Assembly (NCBI GenBank): GCA_946480445.1
Contig: CAMLJN010000017.1
Coordinates: forward strand, 1-64,000
Length of the DNA stretch: 64,000 nt
Reading direction: 5' to 3'
Source of the DNA: an uncultured Buttiauxella sp.
GTDB lineage: Bacteria; Pseudomonadota; Gammaproteobacteria; Enterobacterales; Enterobacteriaceae
Positions 58,973 through 64,000 of the stretch are shown here, in pieces; the first letter of the stretch is position 1; each line of letters opens with the position of its first letter. The notes below the pieces were generated by a model. The model worked only from the letters and a program-made list of their open reading frames with translations, had not been told where the DNA came from and ran no database searches. The position numbers and the translations under genes were made by a program.

Positions 58973-60043
58973 ATGAACAACATCAATGACACAGGCACAG
59001 ATGCTGGCCGCTGGCTGGCCGTGGAAACCCGCGATAGCCGCGCCGACGGAGAGTTTTTTTATGCCGTGAAGACAACGGGCATTTTTTGTCGGCCTTCCTG
59101 TAGCGCCCGGCGGCCGCTGCGTGAAAATGTCCTGTTCTTTACCGACCCGCAGGCGGCAAAGGCGGCGGGATTCCGTCCCTGTAAACGCTGCCAGCCGGAT
59201 CGAGTGGCTCCCGAGCTGCGACGAACCGAACGCATCGCGCAGGCTTGTCGCATTCTCGAAGCCAGCCCGGAGCCGCTGAAGCTTGAGTCCCTTGCGGCCC
59301 AGGTGGCGATGAGTCCTTTTCATTTTCATCGCTTGTTTAAAAGTGTCACCGGTCTGACGCCGAATGCCTGGCAAAAGGCACTTCGCGCCCGTCGTTTGCG
59401 CGAGCAGCTTGCTAAGGGGGAAACGGTGACACGCGCAGCCTTCGATGCGGGATTTCAGTCCGGCAGCAACTATTACCGGCAGGCCGACGAGGCGCTGGGT
59501 ATGACGGCAAGCCAGTTCCGCAAGGGGGGAGGAGACGCCAGCATCAGGTTTGTCGTCGGCACCTGCGGCCTTGGTGAGTATCTGGTGGCTGAAAGCGCGC
59601 GTGGGATCTGCGCTATACTGCTGGGCAATTCTCCGGAAGCCTTAATTTCCGAACTTGAGACGCTTTTCCCCCGCGCTGTGTTAACGGCAGACGATCCGGC
59701 TTTTGCCCGACGAGTAGCCCTGGTCGTCAGCTTTCTGGAACATCCAGTTCGTCAGTTCGATTTGCCCCTTGATATTCAGGGGACTGCGTTTCAACAACAG
59801 GTCTGGCAGGCGCTACGGGCGATTCCTCCGGGGGAGACCTTAAGCTATCGGGCCATTGCTGAGCAGATCGGTAAACCGAAAGCGGTGAGGGCGGTGGCTG
59901 GTGCCTGCGCGGCTAACCGCCTTGCGGTTATCATTCCTTGCCACCGAGTGGTGCGCACGGACGGGGCACTTTCCGGCTATCGCTGGGGGGTGGAACGCAA
60001 ACAACAGCTTCTGACTCTGGAAGCCGCGCAAAGGAAAAGGTAA
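58973..60043 (+). CDS. ada: Methylated-DNA repair protein and regulator Ada
   Basis: A 356-residue bifunctional protein (E. coli 354 aa). The N-terminal zinc domain has its four cysteines in GIFCRPSCSARR (C39, C43) and GFRPCKRCQPD; C39 accepts methyl groups from phosphotriesters and turns Ada into an activator. An AraC-type helix-turn-helix spans about 95-185. The C-terminal methyltransferase domain has the acceptor Cys (C323) in VIIPCHRVVRTDG for O6-methylguanine. GGAG precedes the ATG. The TAA shares one base with the alkB ATG. Confidence 0.96.
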   Translation: MNNINDTGTDAGRWLAVETRDSRADGEFFYAVKTTGIFCRPSCSARRPLRENVLFFTDPQAAKAAGFRPCKRCQPDRVAPELRRTERIAQACRILEASPEPLKLESLAAQVAMSPFHFHRLFKSVTGLTPNAWQKALRARRLREQLAKGETVTRAAFDAGFQSGSNYYRQADEALGMTASQFRKGGGDASIRFVVGTCGLGEYLVAESARGICAILLGNSPEALISELETLFPRAVLTADDPAFARRVALVVSFLEHPVRQFDLPLDIQGTAFQQQVWQALRAIPPGETLSYRAIAEQIGKPKAVRAVAGACAANRLAVIIPCHRVVRTDGALSGYRWGVERKQQLLTLEAAQRKR

Positions 60044-60693
60044 TGCTCGATCTTTTTGCCGATGAAACGCCCTGGCAGGAGCCGCTTGCCGAAGGGGCTG
60101 TTATCCTGCGGCGTTTTGCACGGGCGAGCGCCGCGGCGTTAATTAAGCAGATGGACGAGGTGGTGCAGCTTTCGCCGTTTCGTCAGTTGGTGACGCCCGG
60201 CGGCTATACGATGTCGGTGGCGATGAGCAACTGCGGGGCAAGAGGCTGGACGACGAATCCGCAGGGTTACCAGTACTCAGCGAAAGACCCTCTTACCGGT
60301 AAGCCCTGGCCTGCTATGCCGCAGATTTTTCGCGAGCTATCTGATGCGGCCTCTGTTGCGGCAGGCTATCCTGGCTTTGCGCCGGACGCCTGCCTTATCA
60401 ATCGCTACGTGCCGGGCGCAAAACTTTCCCTTCATCAGGATAAAGACGAACCCAATCTGCGCCAGCCGATTGTTTCCGTCTCGCTCGGCCTGCCTGCGGT
60501 ATTTCAGTTTGGCGGTCTGAAGCGCAGCGATCCGCTGGTGCGGATCATGCTGGAGCACGGCGATGTTGTTGTGTGGGGTGGCCCGTCCCGTTTGTGCTAT
60601 CACGGCATTTTGCCCTTGAAGCCAGGCTATCACCCGGCAACCGGTGAAGCGCGCTACAACCTTACTTTTCGCAGCACCAGAAAAAGCGATTAA
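60043..60693 (+). CDS. alkB: Alpha-ketoglutarate-dependent DNA dioxygenase AlkB
   Basis: A 216-residue iron(II)/2-oxoglutarate dioxygenase, the same length as in E. coli. It removes methyl groups from 1-methyladenine and 3-methylcytosine in DNA and RNA. Iron ligands are the His and Asp of LSLHQDKDEPNL and the His in YHGILPLKPG; the 2-oxoglutarate-binding Arg is in ARYNLTFRSTRK. PGGYTMSVAMSNCG is the nucleotide-recognition region. The start overlaps the ada stop by one base, so the two are co-expressed. The frame is open upstream into ada, but the family starts at MLDLFADE. Confidence 0.96.
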   Translation: MLDLFADETPWQEPLAEGAVILRRFARASAAALIKQMDEVVQLSPFRQLVTPGGYTMSVAMSNCGARGWTTNPQGYQYSAKDPLTGKPWPAMPQIFRELSDAASVAAGYPGFAPDACLINRYVPGAKLSLHQDKDEPNLRQPIVSVSLGLPAVFQFGGLKRSDPLVRIMLEHGDVVVWGGPSRLCYHGILPLKPGYHPATGEARYNLTFRSTRKSD

Positions 60694-60767
60694 AAATAAG
60701 AATTATTCTTGCTGTGGCAGTATTGCCGTTTAAACTGCTCGCTGTTTTTGATAGCGAGTAGTGAGCG

Positions 60768-62420
60768 ATGGAACTTTTACGCGTAGTTTACCGGCAGTAT
60801 CGTTGGCCATTCCTGATAGTGATGGGGTTAAGCCTGGCCAGCGCGGCCCTCGGCATTGGCCTTATTGCCTTTATCAACCAGCGGCTGATTGAAACCCCGG
60901 ATATTACGCTGTCGGTTCTGCCGGAATTCCTCGGTTTACTGCTGCTATTGATGGCCGTCACGCTGGGTTCACAGCTCGCGCTGACCACGCTTGGTCACCA
61001 TTTCGTGTTTCGCCTGCGCAGTGAATTTATCAAGCGTTTGATGGATACCCATGTTGAGCGTGTTGAACAGCTTGGCAGCGCAGCCTTGCTCGCGGGCTTA
61101 ACCAGCGACGTACGCAATATAACCGTCGCGTTTGTCCGTCTGCCGGAGCTGGTGCAGGGGATTATTCTGACCGCAGGTTCCGCCGCTTATCTGGGCTGGC
61201 TGTCGCCAAAAATGCTCGGCGTTACCGCAATCTGGGTCGCCGTCACTATTCTGGGCGGTTATGTGCTGGTGGCCCGTGTATATAAGCACCTTGCCCGTCT
61301 GCGCGAAATAGAAGATAGCCTGCATGACGATTACCAGACGGTGATCGAGGGCCGAAAAGAGCTGACGCTTAATCGTGAACGTGCGGAACGTGTCTATGAG
61401 GATAGCTATATTCCTCATGCCGCCGATTATCGCCGCCATATTATTCGGGCGGATACCTACCATCTCAGCGCGGTAAACTGGTCGAATATCATGATGCTGG
61501 GGGTGATCGGTCTGGTGTTCTGGATGGCGAACAGCCTCGGCTGGTCCGATACCAACACGGCGGCGACGTTTTCACTGACCCTGCTTTTTCTGCGTACGCC
61601 GCTGCTTTCAGCCGTGGGCGCCTTACCGACGCTACTCAGCGCCCAGGTAGCTTTTTCTAAACTTCGACAGTTTGAGCTGGCCCCCTATGAAGCGACTTTC
61701 CCGCGTTCGCACGAGCCTGCGGCATGGCAAACGCTTGAACTGCGGGATGTTGTTTTCCAGTATGGCGATAATGCTTTCTCCGTCGGGCCGCTCAACCTGA
61801 AAATTGAACGTGGCGAGCTTATCTTCCTGATTGGCGGTAACGGCAGCGGAAAGTCCACGCTCGCTATGCTGCTGACCGGGCTGTATCAGCCTGTTTCCGG
61901 CGCCCTTTATCTGGACGGCAGGCAAATTGATGCCAGTAATCTGGACGACTACCGCAAACGCTTCTCCGCGGTCTTCACCGACGTCTGGCTGTTTGGCCGT
62001 TTGCTGGGTCCGCAGGGAGAACAGGCCCGGCCGGAGCTGGTGGCGACCTGGCTTGAGCGCCTGCAAATGAGCGACAAGCTGAAGCTGGATAATGGCACCA
62101 TCCTGAATCTGAAACTATCCAAAGGCCAGCGTAAGCGTGTCGCTCTTCTGCTGGCGCTGGCGGAGGAGCGAGATATCATCCTGCTGGATGAATGGGCGGC
62201 CGATCAGGACCCGCATTTCCGCCGCGAGTTTTACCAGGTGCTGTTGCCGCTGATGCAGCAGATGGGCAAAACCATCTTTGCAATAAGCCACGACGATCAC
62301 TACTTCATTCATGCCAATCGCCTGCTGGAAATGCGTCAGGGCCAGCTCAGCGAGCTGACCGGCCACGAACGTGAAAGCGCTTCGCGTGATGCGGTGGCGA
62401 GAACGGGCGGCCAGGGTTAG
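60768..62420 (+). CDS. yojI: ABC transporter YojI (fused membrane and ATPase domains)
   Basis: A 550-residue half-transporter (E. coli 547 aa). Six transmembrane helices lie in residues 1-300, followed by an ATPase domain. The Walker A motif is [10 protein letters not shown] near 356, the signature is [14 protein letters not shown] near 447, and Walker B is [14 protein letters not shown] near 468; the switch His is in [10 protein letters not shown]. The LSKGQ signature is the form usual in this cyclic-peptide exporter group. E. coli YojI exports microcin J25 and, with TolC, other small molecules. It is followed by a strong terminator. Confidence 0.94.
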   Translation: MELLRVVYRQYRWPFLIVMGLSLASAALGIGLIAFINQRLIETPDITLSVLPEFLGLLLLLMAVTLGSQLALTTLGHHFVFRLRSEFIKRLMDTHVERVEQLGSAALLAGLTSDVRNITVAFVRLPELVQGIILTAGSAAYLGWLSPKMLGVTAIWVAVTILGGYVLVARVYKHLARLREIEDSLHDDYQTVIEGRKELTLNRERAERVYEDSYIPHAADYRRHIIRADTYHLSAVNWSNIMMLGVIGLVFWMANSLGWSDTNTAATFSLTLLFLRTPLLSAVGALPTLLSAQVAFSKLRQFELAPYEATFPRSHEPAAWQTLELRDVVFQYGDNAFSVGPLNLKIERGELIFLIGGNGSGKSTLAMLLTGLYQPVSGALYLDGRQIDASNLDDYRKRFSAVFTDVWLFGRLLGPQGEQARPELVATWLERLQMSDKLKLDNGTILNLKLSKGQRKRVALLLALAEERDIILLDEWAADQDPHFRREFYQVLLPLMQQMGKTIFAISHDDHYFIHANRLLEMRQGQLSELTGHERESASRDAVARTGGQG

Positions 62421-62441
62421 CCGGCCCTTTCTTTTAAGAGG

Positions 62442-62473
62442 GAAGGAAAAACGCCGCTTTTTCCTTCTTTTTC
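62442..62473 (+). terminator. Terminator after yojI
   Basis: GAAGGAAAAA (62442-62451) pairs perfectly with TTTTTCCTTC (62458-62467) around CGCCGC, followed by five T residues. Confidence 0.9.
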
Positions 62474-62554
62474 AGCAATCTCTTACCTGATTTTTTGTTT
62501 TCCGCACCTCTTCAGGCTATAACTATCCTCGTCGTTATCAGGGAAATACGCCAG

Positions 62555-63982
62555 ATGTCAGCCATTCCGAAGTACAGCACTCAACAGCGCGCGCAAGATC
62601 GTGCAAGAATCCTCCAGATACTGCTTACCAATAAGGCCGTCGCCAGCGGCATTCTGGGTCGTTTGCCGTCGCCCCAGGCGCAGACGCCGGAGCAGGACAT
62701 CGCTGAAATCGTCTCGCTGGTTGAAAAGCTTCCGGCTCCGGATCTCGCCGATGTGCTCGAGGCGCTGCCTACGGAAGAGCGTCATGCGCTGTGGAGCCTG
62801 GTTAAGGAGGATAAGCGCGGGCATGTCTTAATCGAGGCGTCAGAAACCGTGTGGGACGACCTGATCGAGGACATGAGCGATAAGGCCTTGCTTCAGGCTT
62901 TAAGGCCGCTCGACATAGACGATCAGATTTACCTTGCCCAGTATTTGCCGCGTGACTTGATGGGCCGCCTGCTTGCTACGATGCCTCAGGCAGAGCGGAC
63001 TCAGGTTCGAAAAGTCCTGCACTACGATAAGCACAGCGTTGGTGCCATCATGGACTTCGAGGTGATCACCGTCCGGGCAGACGTCACCCTGGCCGTCGTG
63101 CAGCGTTATCTGAGGATACGCGGGCACGTGCCGGAGAACACCGACAAACTCTTTGTCACCACGCGGGATAAAACGCTGCTCGGTGAGCTGGGCCTGACAA
63201 CTATTCTGCTGCATCCGCCTGAAACCCCCGTCTTAAAAGTTATGGACGATAACCCGACCTGTTTCGCCCCGGAAGATGACGATGAGATAGCCGCGCGCAC
63301 GTTTGAAAGGGATAACCTGGTCAGCGCCGCCGTGATTGACAGCAGCGGTAAGCTGATGGGGCGCCTGACGGTGGATGAGATCGTCGATGTGGTGTATGAG
63401 GAGACGGACAACGATCTGCGTCGAATGGGGGGGTTGAGCGCCGAAGAAGACGTCTTTGCTCCCGTAACCAAAGCGGTGAAAGCGCGCTGGGCGTGGCTGG
63501 CCATCAATCTGTGTACCGCCTTTGTCGCTTCACGCGTGATAGGGCTTTTCGAACATACTATTTCTCAGCTGGTTGCCCTGGCCTCGTTAATGCCGATTGT
63601 AGCCGGGATCGGGGGGAATACCGGGAATCAAACCATCACCATGATTGTTCGCGCCCTGGCGTTGCAGCATATTCAGGCGGGCAACTACTCGTTTCTGGTG
63701 CTGCGTGAGCTGGGCGTTGCGTTATTCAACGGCCTCGTCTGGGGCGGGGTGATGGGGGCGGTAACCTGGCTGCTGTACGACGATCCGGCGCTGGGGGGGG
63801 TGATGACGCTGGCCATGGTACTCAATCTGTTGGTCGCCGCGCTGATGGGCGTCCTGATCCCGATGATCATGACGCGCCTCGGCAAAGATCCGGCGGTGGG
63901 TTCGAGCGTATTGATCACGGCAATTACCGACACCGGCGGATTCTTTATTTTCCTGGGGCTGGCGACACTCTTCCTGCTTTAA
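62555..63982 (+). CDS. mgtE: MgtE-type magnesium channel
   Basis: A 475-residue magnesium channel/transporter of the MgtE/SLC41 family. It has an N-terminal soluble domain with alternating helices (residues 30-150), then a CBS-domain pair (about 155-290, magnesium-sensing), a connecting helix, and a C-terminal membrane domain of five helices (about 315-475). The family signature PIVAGIGGNTGNQTITM and the final VLITAITDTGGFFIFLGLAT line the pore, the latter holding the Mg-binding Asp. The start ATG 62555 (MSAIPKYSTQQ) has AGGGA upstream; the frame is open to 62495. Its closest neighbour yojI ends behind a terminator, so it is a separate unit. Confidence 0.93.
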   Translation: MSAIPKYSTQQRAQDRARILQILLTNKAVASGILGRLPSPQAQTPEQDIAEIVSLVEKLPAPDLADVLEALPTEERHALWSLVKEDKRGHVLIEASETVWDDLIEDMSDKALLQALRPLDIDDQIYLAQYLPRDLMGRLLATMPQAERTQVRKVLHYDKHSVGAIMDFEVITVRADVTLAVVQRYLRIRGHVPENTDKLFVTTRDKTLLGELGLTTILLHPPETPVLKVMDDNPTCFAPEDDDEIAARTFERDNLVSAAVIDSSGKLMGRLTVDEIVDVVYEETDNDLRRMGGLSAEEDVFAPVTKAVKARWAWLAINLCTAFVASRVIGLFEHTISQLVALASLMPIVAGIGGNTGNQTITMIVRALALQHIQAGNYSFLVLRELGVALFNGLVWGGVMGAVTWLLYDDPALGGVMTLAMVLNLLVAALMGVLIPMIMTRLGKDPAVGSSVLITAITDTGGFFIFLGLATLFLL

Positions 63983-64000
63983 CCCGCTCTGCGCCAGGCG

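Noticed and set aside
1..64000. A new multi-gene system, prophage, CRISPR array or insertion sequence
   Set aside because: Reading both strands I found none: almost all the sequence is accounted for by conserved enterobacterial genes in conserved order, and the remaining gaps are short.

Overview
This is a chromosomal segment from a member of the Enterobacteriaceae. Nearly every gene is recognisable as an ortholog of an E. coli gene, and the order yfbT-yfbS-yfbR-alaA-lrhA-nuoA..N-elaA-elaB-menFDHBCE-yfaZ-yfaY-glpCBA-glpTQ-yfaE-nrdBA-ubiG-gyrA-rcsC-rcsB-rcsD-micF-ompC-apbE-ada-alkB-yojI matches one stretch of the E. coli map read backwards. The sequence alone does not fix the genus. Features that differ from E. 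coli K-12, as I know that map, are a KatA-type catalase between menE and yfaZ (where K-12 carries ais-arn-pmrD and nudI), an ASCH-domain gene between gyrA and rcsC (where K-12 carries ato genes), and an MgtE-type magnesium channel after yojI. I see no prophage, insertion sequence, CRISPR array, tRNA or rRNA.

Layout. 1-6334: end of a sugar phosphatase gene (hxpA), a two-RCK-domain permease (yfbS), a 5'-nucleotidase (yfbR), alanine aminotransferase (alaA), and the LysR regulator lrhA behind a long leader. 6335-21998: the complete 13-gene nuo operon for respiratory complex I, with nuoC and nuoD fused. 22140-22553: a decayed Rpn-type nuclease remnant. 22608-30599: elaA, elaB and the menaquinone operon menFDHBCE. 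30597-34150: catalase, YfaZ and the CinA-like YfaY. 34154-40901: divergent glpABC and glpTQ with GlpR and CRP sites between them. 41085-44819: class Ia ribonucleotide reductase (nrdAB) with its ferredoxin yfaE. 45175-48782: ubiG and gyrA, divergent. 48813-55596: ASCH gene and the Rcs phosphorelay. 56026-57603: the antisense RNA micF and the porin ompC. 57851-63982: apbE, ada-alkB (alkylation repair), yojI and mgtE.

How the genes connect. The glp genes deliver electrons from glycerol-3-phosphate anaerobically to menaquinone, the men operon makes menaquinone, and complex I can reduce it. UbiG makes ubiquinone for the aerobic chain. ApbE is known to attach flavin to membrane proteins. Ada, AlkB, NrdAB and GyrA belong to DNA repair, precursor supply and topology. 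The Rcs system, LrhA, MicF and OmpC belong to envelope and motility control.

I found no convincing undescribed multi-gene system. The observations most worth a second look are small: a possible 37-codon peptide ORF just ahead of lrhA, a terminator-shaped element between nrdA and nrdB, palindromic elements inside the nuo operon, duplicated hairpins between glpQ and yfaE, the Rpn pseudogene, and natural Thr83 in GyrA.
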